Counted from the stretch's first letter, positions 24,931 through 33,790 are shown. The stretch: 42,080 bases of DNA from an uncultured Lachnospiraceae bacterium (GCA_947086895.1 CAMUAR010000030.1:1-42080), one strand, 5' to 3'. Numbers and translations: made by a program. Notes: generated by a model from the sequence alone, not told the origin.

Positions 24931-24960
24931 CAGTTTATCATGATAGACTGGCACTGTCAA
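24931..24960 (-). promoter_or_regulatory. promoter and dyad operator of the blaI-like gene
   Basis: On the minus strand, TTGACA (24955-24960) is followed after 17 bp by TAAACT (24932-24937) with an extended TGA. A 20-bp near-perfect dyad (24931-24950), CAGT/ACTG arms flanking the palindrome TATCATGATA (24936-24945), covers the -10 and spacer. That is the expected place for an autorepressor site. Confidence 0.6.
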
Positions 24961-25030
24961 TATCTTTTTCAGGTTTTTATTTTTGATTTCATTTTTTAAA
25001 TATAAGCATCAAAGGAAAAGCCAGGAGTTG

Positions 25031-25057
25031 AGTCCGTAAATTTACAGGGCTTTTTTT
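25031..25057 (+). terminator. terminator-like hairpin in blaI/M18 intergenic region
   Basis: GTAAATTTAC is a perfect palindrome flanked by AGTCC and GGGCT arms, followed by seven T (25051-25057). It lies between divergent genes and before the M18 promoter, so what it would terminate is unclear. The surrounding 24961-25167 is AT-rich with no gene. Confidence 0.4.
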
Positions 25058-25167
25058 ATTGTCCGAAGCAGAATTTTTCTGTTTGAAACGACAAAAATAA
25101 GTTGGTTTGTGAAAGCAGAAGTTGTTTTTAATATTATTTTTTATCCGAATTCCCGTCCAGTATTCAG

Positions 25168-25196
25168 TTGAAATTTTATCAAATTGGTGGTAAAAT
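25168..25196 (+). promoter_or_regulatory. promoter of the M18 aminopeptidase gene
   Basis: TTGAAA (25168-25173), 17-bp spacer, TAAAAT (25191-25196), with TGG just before the -10 as an extended element. Start of transcription would be near 25203. This rules out the longest reading of the gene, whose first codon lies at 25168. Confidence 0.7.
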
Positions 25197-25299
25197 ATAC
25201 GTTATGATCCGGTTTTTGGCTTTTGAAAAGACAAAAATGCCGGATTTACAAAAAAATTATGTAAAGATTGCTGCATCAAGCAGCGGAATGGGGTATTTG

Positions 25300-26709
25300 A
25301 TGGCAGAGAAAAAGACAGCGGCGAAAAAGGCGGAAAAAAAAGAAAACAATAAAAACACATGGCTAAAGTATACGGAGACTGAAGTAAAAGAAGTATTTGA
25401 GGTCTGCGAGGGATACAAGGCATTTATTTCAGACTGTAAAACCGAGCGCGAGTGTGTGGATGAAGTTGTGCGCCAGGCAAAAGCGGAAGGTTACAAAGAT
25501 TTGTTTTCTGTAAAAAAGGTAAAAGCGGGCGACAAGCTTTATGCGACCAATATGGGAAAAGCGGTGGTACTTTTTATCGCGGGCAGCAGTCCGCTTGAGA
25601 CAGGAATGAAGATTCTTGGAGCGCACATTGATTCACCGAGAATTGATATTAAGCAAGTAGCGCTGTATGAGGACACGGAGATGGCATATCTTGACACCCA
25701 TTATTACGGTGGTATCAAAAAATATCAATGGGTGACATTGCCGCTTGCGATCCATGGCGTTTTTGTCAAGAAGGACGGCACAAAAGTAACTGTGTCGATC
25801 GGTGAGAAAGAGGATGATCCAGTTGTCGGCATCAGCGACCTTTTAGTACATTTGTCTGCTGACCAGATGGAAAAGAAAGCCAGCAAAGTGATTGAGGGCG
25901 AGGATTTAAATGTAAATGTCGGCAGCATTCCTCTTGCGGATGAAGAAAAAGATGCAGTAAAAGCGAATGTGCTGAAAATTTTAAAAGAGCAGTATGATGT
26001 TGTGGAAGAAGATTTTGTCTCGGCAGAGCTTGAGGTAGTTCCGGCAGGCAAGGCGAGGGATTATGGTCTTGACCGCAGTATGGTGTACGGCTATGGACAG
26101 GATGACAGAGTGTGCGCATACACCTCGATGCTTGCAATATTCCATGCAAAGGCGGCGGAGCGCACAGCGGCATGTATTCTTGTGGATAAAGAGGAGGTTG
26201 GCAGCATCGGAGCGACCGGTATGCATTCGCGCTTTTTCGAGAATCTTGTGGCGGAACTGATGGATCGTATGGGCGATTACTCTGAGCTGAAAGTAAGACG
26301 CGCGCTTGCGAATTCGGTTATGCTTTCCTCGGATGTGTCCGCGGCGTTTGATCCAAACTATCCGTCCGTAAATGAGAGGAAGAACACCGCGTATTTTGGA
26401 CGCGGGCTTGTGTTTAACAAATATACCGGGTCGCGCGGAAAAGGCGGGTGCAATGATGCGAACGCAGAGTTTATGGCGGCGATTCGCGCAGCGCTTGAAA
26501 AGAATAAAGTGGCGTTTCAGACTTCAGAACTTGGAAAGGTTGACCAGGGCGGCGGCGGAACCATCGCCTATATTATGGCGCAGTACAATATGCAGGTGAT
26601 CGACAGCGGCGTGCCGGTACTGAATATGCATGCACCGTGGGAGATTACAAGCAAGTCTGATATATACGAGGCGATGAAGGGCTACGAGGCATTTTTAAAG
26701 GAGATGTAA
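25300..26709 (+). CDS. M18 family aminopeptidase
   Basis: A cytosolic zinc aminopeptidase of the aspartyl aminopeptidase family, releasing N-terminal residues from peptides. Metal and catalytic positions are visible: AHIDSP (His, Asp), GQDDR (Asp), DKEEVGS (Glu-Glu), SSDVSAAFDP (Asp) and NMHAPWE (His). From ATG 25300 it has 469 residues, normal for the family, with a Lys-rich first 15 residues (MAEKKTAAKKAEKK). Earlier in-frame starts overlap or immediately follow the promoter. GGAATGGGG serves as a moderate ribosome site. No terminator follows; a hairpin separates it from the dUTPase gene. Confidence 0.93.
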   Translation: MAEKKTAAKKAEKKENNKNTWLKYTETEVKEVFEVCEGYKAFISDCKTERECVDEVVRQAKAEGYKDLFSVKKVKAGDKLYATNMGKAVVLFIAGSSPLETGMKILGAHIDSPRIDIKQVALYEDTEMAYLDTHYYGGIKKYQWVTLPLAIHGVFVKKDGTKVTVSIGEKEDDPVVGISDLLVHLSADQMEKKASKVIEGEDLNVNVGSIPLADEEKDAVKANVLKILKEQYDVVEEDFVSAELEVVPAGKARDYGLDRSMVYGYGQDDRVCAYTSMLAIFHAKAAERTAACILVDKEEVGSIGATGMHSRFFENLVAELMDRMGDYSELKVRRALANSVMLSSDVSAAFDPNYPSVNERKNTAYFGRGLVFNKYTGSRGKGGCNDANAEFMAAIRAALEKNKVAFQTSELGKVDQGGGGTIAYIMAQYNMQVIDSGVPVLNMHAPWEITSKSDIYEAMKGYEAFLKEM

Positions 26710-26733
26710 AAAGAGATACCATCTTTTAGAGCC

Positions 26734-26771
26734 TTTACAACCTGACGAAAGAGCAGTCGTCAGGTTGTAAA
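26734..26771 (+). promoter_or_regulatory. 14-bp perfect hairpin before dut
   Basis: TTTACAACCTGACG (26734-26747) pairs perfectly with CGTCAGGTTGTAAA (26758-26771) around ten bases. No T-run follows on either strand, so it is not a standard terminator. It ends two bases before the AGAGG ribosome site at 26783's start codon, so it could act as an mRNA processing, stability or translation element. Confidence 0.6.
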
Positions 26772-26782
26772 AAGAGGTCTGA

Positions 26783-27247
26783 ATGTATGGCAGAACGTCC
26801 GGGGAACAGGTTATGGAACAGATAAAAATACAGTATCTTGACGATACGATTGAGCGCCTGCGCTATATCGACGGAAAATCCGACTGGATCGACCTGCGTG
26901 CGGCAAAGGAGGTAAAGCTTTGCGCGGGGGAGTTTAAATTGATTCCTCTGGGGGTTGCAATGCAGCTGCCCGCAGGTTATGAGGCGCATATTGTGCCGCG
27001 AAGCAGCACCTACAAAAATTTCGGTATTATTCAGACAAACCACACTGGAATTATCGATCATTCCTACTGCGGACCGAATGATTGGTGGTATATGCCTGCC
27101 TATGCCCTGCGCGATACGGTGATTTATAAAAATGATCGAATCTGCCAGTTTCGCATTGTAGAAAATCAGCCGCAGCTTGTGTTTGACGAGGTAAAACAAC
27201 TTGACGGGACAGACCGCGGGGGGATTGGAAGCACCGGCGTAAAATAA
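26783..27247 (+). CDS. dut: dUTP diphosphatase
   Basis: Hydrolyses dUTP to dUMP, keeping uracil out of DNA and feeding dTMP synthesis. The trimeric dUTPase motifs are present in order: SDWIDLRAA (motif 1), [11 protein letters not shown] (motif 2), [12 protein letters not shown] (motif 3, catalytic Asp), RICQFRIVE (motif 4) and GGIGSTG (motif 5, phosphate loop). A trimeric family member of 154 residues from ATG 26783, which has AGAGG upstream. An in-frame ATG at 26813 ([11 protein letters not shown]) fits the conserved start of the family equally well. Confidence 0.93.
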   Translation: MYGRTSGEQVMEQIKIQYLDDTIERLRYIDGKSDWIDLRAAKEVKLCAGEFKLIPLGVAMQLPAGYEAHIVPRSSTYKNFGIIQTNHTGIIDHSYCGPNDWWYMPAYALRDTVIYKNDRICQFRIVENQPQLVFDEVKQLDGTDRGGIGSTGVK

Positions 27248-27327
27248 CACTGCAAAGATGCAGTGAAATAACGAAAACTTATACCAAATATAAAAAATAT
27301 TGATTTTACTTATGGATTATTTTGGTG

Positions 27328-27378
27328 TATAATGCAAAAGTAATAGGAGAGGCATTGTAGCGGACTGTTACAATGCCT
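27328..27378 (+). promoter_or_regulatory. purA promoter -10 and leader hairpin
   Basis: A perfect TATAAT (27328-27333) has no good -35; TTTACT (27304-27309) at 18 bp is the best candidate. Seventeen bases after it, AGGCATTGTA (27350-27359) pairs with TACAATGCCT (27369-27378) around nine bases, inside the expected purA leader. Only a short TT follows, so termination would be weak. No purine riboswitch pattern is seen. Confidence 0.5.
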
Positions 27379-27420
27379 TTGATATTGTAGCCAGTCAATT
27401 TGCAGACAGGAGGAAGTTAC

Positions 27421-28695
27421 ATGGTAAGAGCTATTGTAGGAGCAAACTGGGGAGACGAAGGAAAAGGTAAAATTACAGATATGCTTGGAGAAACCTCAGA
27501 CATTATCGTGCGTTTTCAGGGCGGGAGCAATGCAGGACACACGATTATCAACGAGTATGGCAAATTCGCGCTCCATCTATTGCCGTCCGGCGTATTTTAT
27601 AAACACACGACAAGCATTATTGGAAATGGGGTGGCGCTAAATATTCCATACCTTTGCAAAGAGATACAATCCATTGTAGATCGCGGTGTGCCAAAGCCAA
27701 AGATTCTTGTCTCAGACCGCGCGCAGATTATGATGCCTTATCATATTTTGTTTGACGAGTATGAGGAGGAACGGTTAGGCAAAAAGTCGTTTGGCTCTAC
27801 AAAATCGGGAATTGCACCATTTTATTCCGATAAATATGCAAAGATCGGCTTTCAGGTTTCCGAGCTTTTTAACGAAACGCTGTTAAAAGAAAAGATTGAG
27901 CGCGTATTGGAGCAGAAAAATATTCTGCTTGAATATATGTATCATAAGCCAAAACTTGATCCAGAAGAGATGTATCAAACTTTGATTGGTTATCGGGATA
28001 TGGTAAAGCCTTATGCAGCAGATACTGCCCTGTTTTTGCACGATGCGTTGAAGGAGGGAAAGACAGTGCTGCTTGAGGGGCAGCTTGGCACCTTAAAAGA
28101 TCCGGATTTCGGCATTTATCCGATGGTGACTTCCTCCTCAACCTTGGCGGCTTACGGGGCAATCGGCGCAGGTATTCCGCCTTATGAAATCAAAGATATT
28201 ATCTGTGTGGTAAAAGCGTATTCATCGGCAGTCGGAGCAGGTGAGTTTGTCAGCGAAATTTTTGGCGACGAGGCAGATGAACTGAGAAAACGCGGCGGGG
28301 ATGCCGGAGAATTTGGCGCGACAACAGGCAGACCAAGACGGATGGGATGGTTCGACGCGGTGGCGACGCGCTACGGATGCAGAATGCAGGGGGCTACGGA
28401 GGTGGCTTTGACGGTTCTTGACGTACTTGGTTATCTCGACGAACTGCCAGTGTGCGTCGGCTATGAAATTGACGGTGAGATAACGAAGGATTTCCCGGTT
28501 ACAGCAAAACTTGCAGGGGCGAAGCCTGTGTACAAAAAGCTGCCGGGATGGAAATGCGATATCCGGGGAATCAAAAACTACGATCAGCTTCCAGAAAATT
28601 GCAGGAACTATATTGAATTTATTGAAAAAGAGATCGGCGTGCCAGTTACAATGGTATCAAATGGACCAGGCAGAGGTGAGATTATCCGCCGGTGA
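27421..28695 (+). CDS. purA: adenylosuccinate synthetase
   Basis: Joins IMP and aspartate with GTP hydrolysis in the first committed step to AMP. The N-terminal GANWGDEGKGKITD motif (catalytic Asp and the GTP/IMP-binding loop), NAGHTI, GSTKSGIAPFYSDK and the C-terminal GPGRGEI region are all visible. It has 424 residues, normal for the family. ATG 27421 follows AGGAGG. A TTG-type start at 27400 would precede that ribosome site and is rejected. Single gene with its own leader. Confidence 0.98.
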   Translation: MVRAIVGANWGDEGKGKITDMLGETSDIIVRFQGGSNAGHTIINEYGKFALHLLPSGVFYKHTTSIIGNGVALNIPYLCKEIQSIVDRGVPKPKILVSDRAQIMMPYHILFDEYEEERLGKKSFGSTKSGIAPFYSDKYAKIGFQVSELFNETLLKEKIERVLEQKNILLEYMYHKPKLDPEEMYQTLIGYRDMVKPYAADTALFLHDALKEGKTVLLEGQLGTLKDPDFGIYPMVTSSSTLAAYGAIGAGIPPYEIKDIICVVKAYSSAVGAGEFVSEIFGDEADELRKRGGDAGEFGATTGRPRRMGWFDAVATRYGCRMQGATEVALTVLDVLGYLDELPVCVGYEIDGEITKDFPVTAKLAGAKPVYKKLPGWKCDIRGIKNYDQLPENCRNYIEFIEKEIGVPVTMVSNGPGRGEIIRR

Positions 28696-28795
28696 GAAAA
28701 ATTAAAATCGATCTTGGAATATAACCATCTTTCAGATTAGAATACCGCTTGTTTTTGCTGTATTTGCTTTTTATGAAAAGGAATGGTTTTGTACA

Positions 28796-29521
28796 ATGCC
28801 GGAACAAAAATATTTCAAACAGGCGCTGGCTAATTTCGCTTTTGATATGGCGGGCGGCGATGCGGTCCGCCATCTGGCAGACCGCGGCTGTACAGTGAAA
28901 CAGATTATGAAACTTCTGACTTTTCCGATGCCTTACGAGAAAGTTAGAGAGATTGTATGGAAGCACTTGACCGACACGGAAGTTATTCTTCAAAAAGAGC
29001 CGGGAAGCAAAGAACAAAAGACAGCGGGAACTTATATAAAAGAGTACGATGCGTTTGGCAAGCCAAGCTTTCGGTTTTCTCCTTCCGGCAGCGATAAAGA
29101 AATCGTTTCTTTCCGGGAAATAAAATTTGAAGGGACGCATAAGATAAACCGGGAGGATGGATTAAAAATACAACAAGAAATTTTTAGAGCCAGAGAACAA
29201 GAATTTTTTGATTACCTTACGAAAAAATGTAGAGAAAATGGGGAAGAAAAATCTTATATTTCCTGTAATTTTAGATTGTATTATACAAAAAAAGATCTTT
29301 TTAAGCAAGAAAGCTCTGAGCAGAAAGAATGTTTAAAAGAGTTGTCTTTGCTTGACACAAATCAGCAGGACTATATTTTAGGACTGCCGTGGGAGAGCGG
29401 TCTATGTTATCACAGAATGGACCGCCGTATCAGAGAAATTACAGCGAAACTATACGCGGGCGGAGCGTGGAATGGAACATGCTATTTTTTAAAATCAGAA
29501 GAGAAAGTGATTTTTTTGTAA
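28796..29521 (+). CDS. hypothetical protein, function unknown
   Basis: A 241-residue soluble protein I do not recognise. The first 75 residues are helical and hold AGGDAVRHLADRGCTVKQIM, which resembles the spacing of a small helix-turn-helix or adaptor, followed by FPMPYEKVREIVWKHL. The middle is charged, and the end has LGLPWESGLCYHRMDRRIREITAKLY. There are no membrane spans or signal peptide. The ribosome site is weak (aaaagga, about 13 bases before ATG), though ORF length and codon use look real. It ends in a large bidirectional terminator and follows purA by 100 bp. Its role is unknown. Confidence 0.7.
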   Translation: MPEQKYFKQALANFAFDMAGGDAVRHLADRGCTVKQIMKLLTFPMPYEKVREIVWKHLTDTEVILQKEPGSKEQKTAGTYIKEYDAFGKPSFRFSPSGSDKEIVSFREIKFEGTHKINREDGLKIQQEIFRAREQEFFDYLTKKCRENGEEKSYISCNFRLYYTKKDLFKQESSEQKECLKELSLLDTNQQDYILGLPWESGLCYHRMDRRIREITAKLYAGGAWNGTCYFLKSEEKVIFL

Positions 29522-29587
29522 ATCTTCGGGCATTTTTCCGACGCGATTCCACTTTTTAAGTTTTTTTTTCAACAGCAAAAATAAAGA

Positions 29588-29670
29588 AAAAGGCTGCTGC
29601 AATTAGGATTATCCTATAAAAATAAAACAAAATTTATTATAGGAAAATACCCGTTTGCAGCAGTCCTTTT
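29588..29670. terminator. large bidirectional stem-loop terminator
   Basis: AAAAGGCTGCTGCAA (29588-29602) pairs with TTGCAGCAG then CCTTTT (29655-29670, one bulged T). Within its loop TCCTATAA (29612-29619) pairs with TTATAGGA (29637-29644). A on one side and T on the other suit termination in both directions for the convergent hypothetical and argG genes. At 83 bp it is unusually large. Confidence 0.7.
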
Positions 29671-29708
29671 CTTTTATGGTGTACCAGTTTTTTTATTTGG
29701 CATTGATA

Positions 29709-30926
29709 TTATTTTTTTGTATTTGCTTCCATCATTGCGCGCACTTTCAGCGAAAGTCCAAACAGGTTGATAAAGCCCTCCGCGTCGTGGTGGTCGTACA
29801 GATCGCCGGTGGTAAAAGAAGCGATGCTTTCATTGTAGAGGGAGTACGGGGAAGTAGTTCCCTGCTTGATAATATTGCCCTTGTAGAGCTTTACCTTGAC
29901 TTCGCCGGTCACATACGTTTGTGTTGATTCAACAAACGCCTGCAATGCCTCGCGCAGAGGAGTGAACCATTTTCCCTCGTATACAACATCGGCAAATTTA
30001 TCTCCGATCCCTTTTTTGTATGCAAGAGTGTCGCGGTCAAGAATCAGCTCCTCCAACTGTGTGTGCGCTTCCATAAGAATCGTGCCGCCAGGAGTTTCAT
30101 AAACGCCGCGCGATTTCATACCGACAACACGGTTTTCTACAATATCGACAATGCCGATGCCGTTTCTGCCGCCGATGGTATTTAATTCTGCAATAATTTC
30201 CGACGCTTTCATTTTTTTGCCGTTTAGAGCGACCGGCGCACCTTCCTCGAATGTAAGAGAGATTATTTCACCTTCCTCCGGCGCTTTTTCCGGGGAGACG
30301 CCAAGTACAAGAAGATGGTCGTAATTCGGAGCGTTTGCCGGATCTTCCAACTCCAAACCTTCATGGCTGATATGCCAGAGATTGCGGTCGCGGCTGTAGC
30401 TGTGGCTTGCGTCAAACGGAAGATCAATTCCGTGCGCGTGACAATATTCAATTTCATCCTCGCGCGACTGCATCTTCCAGGTATCATTGCAGCGCCATGG
30501 AGCAATAATTTTTAAATCAGGGGCGAGAGCTTTAATGCCAAGCTCAAAGCGAACTTGGTCGTTGCCCTTGCCGGTAGCGCCATGACAGATTGCGACAGCG
30601 CCTTCCTTGCGGGCGATCTCAACAAGTTTTTTTGCAATTACCGGGCGGGCCATTGAGGTGCCAAGCAGATATTTATTTTCGTAGACTGCTCCAGCCTTTA
30701 CACACGGAAGCACATACTCGTCCACAAATTCATCCGTGATATGCTCAATATAAAGTTTTGCAGCACCGGAGAGTTTTGCGCGCTCCTCAAGCCCGTCAAG
30801 TTCGTTGCCCTGACCAACATCGATACAGCAGCAGACTACTTCGTAGTCATAATTTTCTTTTAACCATGGAATAATTGCAGTAGTGTCAAGTCCGCCGGAG
30901 TAGGCGAGAATTACTTTATCTTTCAT
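29709..30926 (-). CDS. argG: argininosuccinate synthase
   Basis: Condenses citrulline and aspartate with ATP to argininosuccinate in arginine synthesis. The pyrophosphatase-type ATP loop [11 protein letters not shown] is at residues 5-15, with [15 protein letters not shown] and APWR further on. The length of 405 residues is normal. I place the start at ATG 30926, which has GAGGG on the minus strand; a longer reading to 31022 adds 32 unconserved residues. It stands alone opposite pfkB. Its promoter region resembles that of argC, suggesting shared control. No argH or argR is in the window. Confidence 0.97.
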   Translation of the reverse strand: MKDKVILAYSGGLDTTAIIPWLKENYDYEVVCCCIDVGQGNELDGLEERAKLSGAAKLYIEHITDEFVDEYVLPCVKAGAVYENKYLLGTSMARPVIAKKLVEIARKEGAVAICHGATGKGNDQVRFELGIKALAPDLKIIAPWRCNDTWKMQSREDEIEYCHAHGIDLPFDASHSYSRDRNLWHISHEGLELEDPANAPNYDHLLVLGVSPEKAPEEGEIISLTFEEGAPVALNGKKMKASEIIAELNTIGGRNGIGIVDIVENRVVGMKSRGVYETPGGTILMEAHTQLEELILDRDTLAYKKGIGDKFADVVYEGKWFTPLREALQAFVESTQTYVTGEVKVKLYKGNIIKQGTTSPYSLYNESIASFTTGDLYDHHDAEGFINLFGLSLKVRAMMEANTKK

Positions 30927-31072
30927 AAATGCCCTCATTTCTGCGCTGCTTTTTCGCGTTTCAAGTTTGCGGATGCAGCGCGGACACAAACTTGTGAGTG
31001 AAAGATTTTTGAAACCTTTCATTCTTATTTTTCTCAGTTGAGACTTTTTATTTTAAGCATGTTCGTATGCTT

Positions 31073-31107
31073 TTATAAATATACATCATTTTGTTTGAAT
31101 ATGCAAG
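31073..31107 (-). promoter_or_regulatory. argG promoter with argC-like sequence
   Basis: On the minus strand CTTGCATATT (31098-31107) is followed, ten bases later, by GATGTATATTTATAA (31073-31087). This gives TTGCAT-17-TATATT as -35 and -10. The argC promoter (34832-34867) has the same two blocks with the same ten-base gap. Downstream (31056-31073) an AAGCAT/ATGCTT hairpin lies in the leader. The remaining part of the intergenic stretch to pfkB (31108-31332) is AT-rich; only a TATTAT at 31311-31316 suggests a -10 for pfkB. Confidence 0.6.
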
Positions 31108-31332
31108 TAGGGAAATAAGTAAAGATTTATAAAAAATATAGAAATAAGACAGACAACGAATTTGTTTGTATTTAGAAATGGAAAATTATATTCAACGATA
31201 TCAAAAACAAGAAAATAAAGAAGGTGATTCCGATTATTTGTTTATATCGAGAATAAATAGACAAGTAAAAAAGATAATTTTGTGTCTGCGGTTTAACATA
31301 AAGTTGTTTATATTATAGAAAGGGGATTTTTT

Positions 31333-32247
31333 ATGATTTATACTGTGACATTTAACCCTGCAATCGACTATGTAGTTCAGGTGGAGGAATTGAAAAAGGG
31401 CAGTATCCATCGTTCAATTTCTGAGATTATATTGTGCGGGGGCAAAGGGATCAATGTATCACTGGTTCTTGCAGAATTTGGAATTCGCTCAAAAGCACTC
31501 GGTTTTATCGCTGGGTTTACAGGAAAAGAAATTGAACGGATGGTGCGGGAACAGGGAGTGGAAACAGATTTTGTAGAACTGAAAAACGGGTGTTCCCGAA
31601 TTAATATAAAGCTTCGATCGCTGGAAAAAGAGAGCGGTGAAACGGATATTAACGGGCAGGGACCAACGATTTTGGAGGAGGAAGTTCAGCAGCTTTATAA
31701 TAAACTGGACAAGCTGAAAGAGGGAGATCTGCTGATACTTGCCGGAAGCGTTCCGAACAGTCTGCCAGACAGTATCTATGAAAAAATTTTAACCAGAATT
31801 TCAGGAAAAGGAATCAGGGTTATTGTAGATGCAGCAAAAGATTTGCTGCGAAATGTATTAAAATATCAGCCGTTTTTGATAAAGCCAAATCATAATGAGC
31901 TGGAAGAATTGTTTGGGGTTACATTGAAAACTTCTGAAGATATTGTAGAGTACGCTTCGAAATTAAAGGAGATGGGCGCGAAAAACGTACTTGTTTCTAT
32001 GGCGGAGAACGGCGCGGTGCTGCTGGATGAAAACGGGCAGATTCTTTGGTGCAATGCCTGCAAAGGAACCGTAAAAAATTCGGTCGGCGCGGGGGATTCC
32101 ATGGTAGCAGGTTTTGTTGCAGGGATGCGAAACGGTGACTATAAGTATGCGCTGAAGCTGGGAACAGCAGCAGGCGGCGCCGCTGCATTCTCGGACGGTC
32201 TTGCAGAAAAAGATAAAATTTTTGCGCTGTTGGAGCAGTTAAGTTAA
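31333..32247 (+). CDS. PfkB family hexose kinase (1-phosphofructokinase-like)
   Basis: Phosphorylates a sugar phosphate, most likely fructose 1-phosphate or tagatose 6-phosphate. It starts MIYTVTFNPAIDYVV, with GGKGINVS near 37-44 as in 1-phosphofructokinases, and ends with the PfkB signature GAGDSMVAGF, catalytic Asp255. The length of 304 residues fits. The gene stands alone, without the usual fruR and fruA partners, so the exact substrate is uncertain. The ribosome site is aaagggg. AT-rich sequence with weak palindromes follows, perhaps its terminator. Confidence 0.9.
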   Translation: MIYTVTFNPAIDYVVQVEELKKGSIHRSISEIILCGGKGINVSLVLAEFGIRSKALGFIAGFTGKEIERMVREQGVETDFVELKNGCSRINIKLRSLEKESGETDINGQGPTILEEEVQQLYNKLDKLKEGDLLILAGSVPNSLPDSIYEKILTRISGKGIRVIVDAAKDLLRNVLKYQPFLIKPNHNELEELFGVTLKTSEDIVEYASKLKEMGAKNVLVSMAENGAVLLDENGQILWCNACKGTVKNSVGAGDSMVAGFVAGMRNGDYKYALKLGTAAGGAAAFSDGLAEKDKIFALLEQLS

Positions 32248-32492
32248 AAGTATTTTATTTAGAGAATTTACAAAAAATAGAAAATCGATTTTTGATTTTT
32301 TTAGGTTTTTAAAAAGTTTTTGAAAAGTTTATATATTTTTTGTTGTTTTTTGGATACCTAAGATATATCATTTTGCCTATCAAAACCCAATGACTTCCAA
32401 GAATTTGGTAGATTGTACTAAAAAGTTTTTGATTTTATCGCGGTTTGGCAGCTTGGGATAAACGGGAAAAAAGATAGGAGAGGATATCCAAA

Positions 32493-33155
32493 ATGATAAG
32501 TTTTTTTAAACGGTACAAACATGCATGGACTTTACTTTATGTGGGAATCTATCTAACATGGTGGACGCTGCTGGGACGTTTGACAGCAAATAATTTTAAT
32601 CTGGTACATACGGCGCTGGACGATAAAATTCCATTTTGCGAGTGGTTTATTATTCCGTATTATCTCTGGTTTCCATACATTGTGATTGTGGTCGCGTACT
32701 TTTTCTTTTTTGCAGAGAAGAGAGAGTACTATCAGTTGGCAGCATTTTTGTTTATCGGAATGACAATCGCTTTAATTACTTATACAATTTGGCCAAACGG
32801 TATCAACTTTCGGGCGGATTTGGACGCGCTGGGACGTGATAATATATGGATCAGCCTGACACGTTTTATTTATGAGAACGATCCATCGACAAATTGCTGT
32901 CCAAGCATCCACTGTTTTAATTCCATTGCAGTTTGTGTCGGTATCAATAAGTGCAAATCGCTGAAATCAAAAAAAGTGCTGCGCGTGGGTTCTATTATTT
33001 TATCCGTGTCCATTTGTCTTTCCACGGTGTTTGTAAAACAGCACTCCGCGATCGATGTATTTTGGGCTATTGTGCTTGGGGCGGTTATGTATATTGCTGC
33101 ATATCTTGTGCCAGAGCAGATTTTAGATAAAAAAAGAATTCAAACAGAAGCATAG
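32493..33155 (+). CDS. PAP2 superfamily membrane phosphatase
   Basis: A 220-residue integral membrane protein with about six spans. Two of three PAP2 motifs are readable: CCPSIHCFNS (motif 2, His) and STVFVKQHSAIDVFW (motif 3, His and Asp). Motif 1 is not clear, and PSIH in place of PSGH matches a less typical lipid-phosphate branch. It may act on undecaprenyl or phospholipid phosphates, or on an inositol-type lipid; this is inferred. The ribosome site is ataggagagg. It follows pfkB by 245 bp of T-rich sequence with no gene, and is 14 bp before the next gene. Confidence 0.85.
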   Translation: MISFFKRYKHAWTLLYVGIYLTWWTLLGRLTANNFNLVHTALDDKIPFCEWFIIPYYLWFPYIVIVVAYFFFFAEKREYYQLAAFLFIGMTIALITYTIWPNGINFRADLDALGRDNIWISLTRFIYENDPSTNCCPSIHCFNSIAVCVGINKCKSLKSKKVLRVGSIILSVSICLSTVFVKQHSAIDVFWAIVLGAVMYIAAYLVPEQILDKKRIQTEA

Positions 33156-33169
33156 AATGATGAAAAAAT

Positions 33170-33706
33170 ATGAAAAAAAAATCAAGGGATCTATTTCAAT
33201 TTGAATCTGAATTGATAAAAAGATGCGGTGTATCACAGCAGAATTTTCATAAAGTGAGTGCTGCTCAGTGGAAAAGTATATACCAGGTAATTACAGATAT
33301 TTATGCGGACAAAACAAAAACATGGAAAAATGGTCTGCATTGGGCGAATATCAATGGATACAGCCCTAAAAGTATGAAAAGATTTTTGGGATGTTATCCT
33401 GTTGATTATGCAGCGTGGTTTTATCTTCTGCCTCAAATAATATCCGATCGTAATATGGTTTATTTTTTGATTGATAAGGGGAATTGTGATTGGCATGTTG
33501 GGGAGGAATTCTGGATTTTTGAAAGTTATATTCCTGAACTGATCAAAGTGCTCCATACATTAAACCACACAGCCTTTCTTGACCGCGGATGGCTGGACTA
33601 TTATATTGTTTCTAAAAAATTTCGGTGGATAATCGGGTTTAATCATCATGATATTATTTCGTGTGTGGGAGAGGAACTGAATCTTGATTGTCTCAAAAAG
33701 AAGTGA
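33170..33706 (+). CDS. hypothetical protein, possibly DUF6756-like
   Basis: A 178-residue soluble protein with a Lys-rich start, aromatic middle and WIIGFNHHDIISCVGEELN near the end. An (aromatic)-(hydrophobic)-NHHD motif followed by GE reminds me of DUF6756 proteins, from memory only. No catalytic motif, signal peptide or membrane span is seen. The ribosome site is weak (gaatgatgaaaa), so expression may be low or coupled to the PAP2 gene 14 bp upstream. Function unknown. Confidence 0.6.
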   Translation: MKKKSRDLFQFESELIKRCGVSQQNFHKVSAAQWKSIYQVITDIYADKTKTWKNGLHWANINGYSPKSMKRFLGCYPVDYAAWFYLLPQIISDRNMVYFLIDKGNCDWHVGEEFWIFESYIPELIKVLHTLNHTAFLDRGWLDYYIVSKKFRWIIGFNHHDIISCVGEELNLDCLKKK

Positions 33707-33761
33707 CAAAAATATCAGACAGGTCCTATAAAAATCCGCGGTAAATTTTGGCGCTTCTAAG

Positions 33762-33790
33762 TTGCAATCATTTCCAGAATGTGATATGAT
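33762..33790 (+). promoter_or_regulatory. promoter of the maf leader
   Basis: TTGCAA (33762-33767), 17-bp spacer, TATGAT (33785-33790), with TGA before the -10. Transcription would start near 33797, leaving about 280 bases before maf. Confidence 0.75.

Noticed and set aside
25168..25299. 44-residue N-terminal extension of the M18 aminopeptidase
   Set aside because: The first codon lies in the -35 box of a good promoter; the conserved protein begins after 25300.
27248..27420. Purine riboswitch before purA
   Set aside because: Only simple hairpins occur; the conserved three-way junction bases of the purine riboswitch are not seen.
29655..29927. 90-residue plus-strand ORF within the argG 3' end
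   Set aside because: It starts in the terminator stem and is antisense to argG.
30927..31022. N-terminal extension of ArgG with CPRC motif
   Set aside because: ATG 30926 has a good ribosome site and gives the normal ArgG start ([11 protein letters not shown]).
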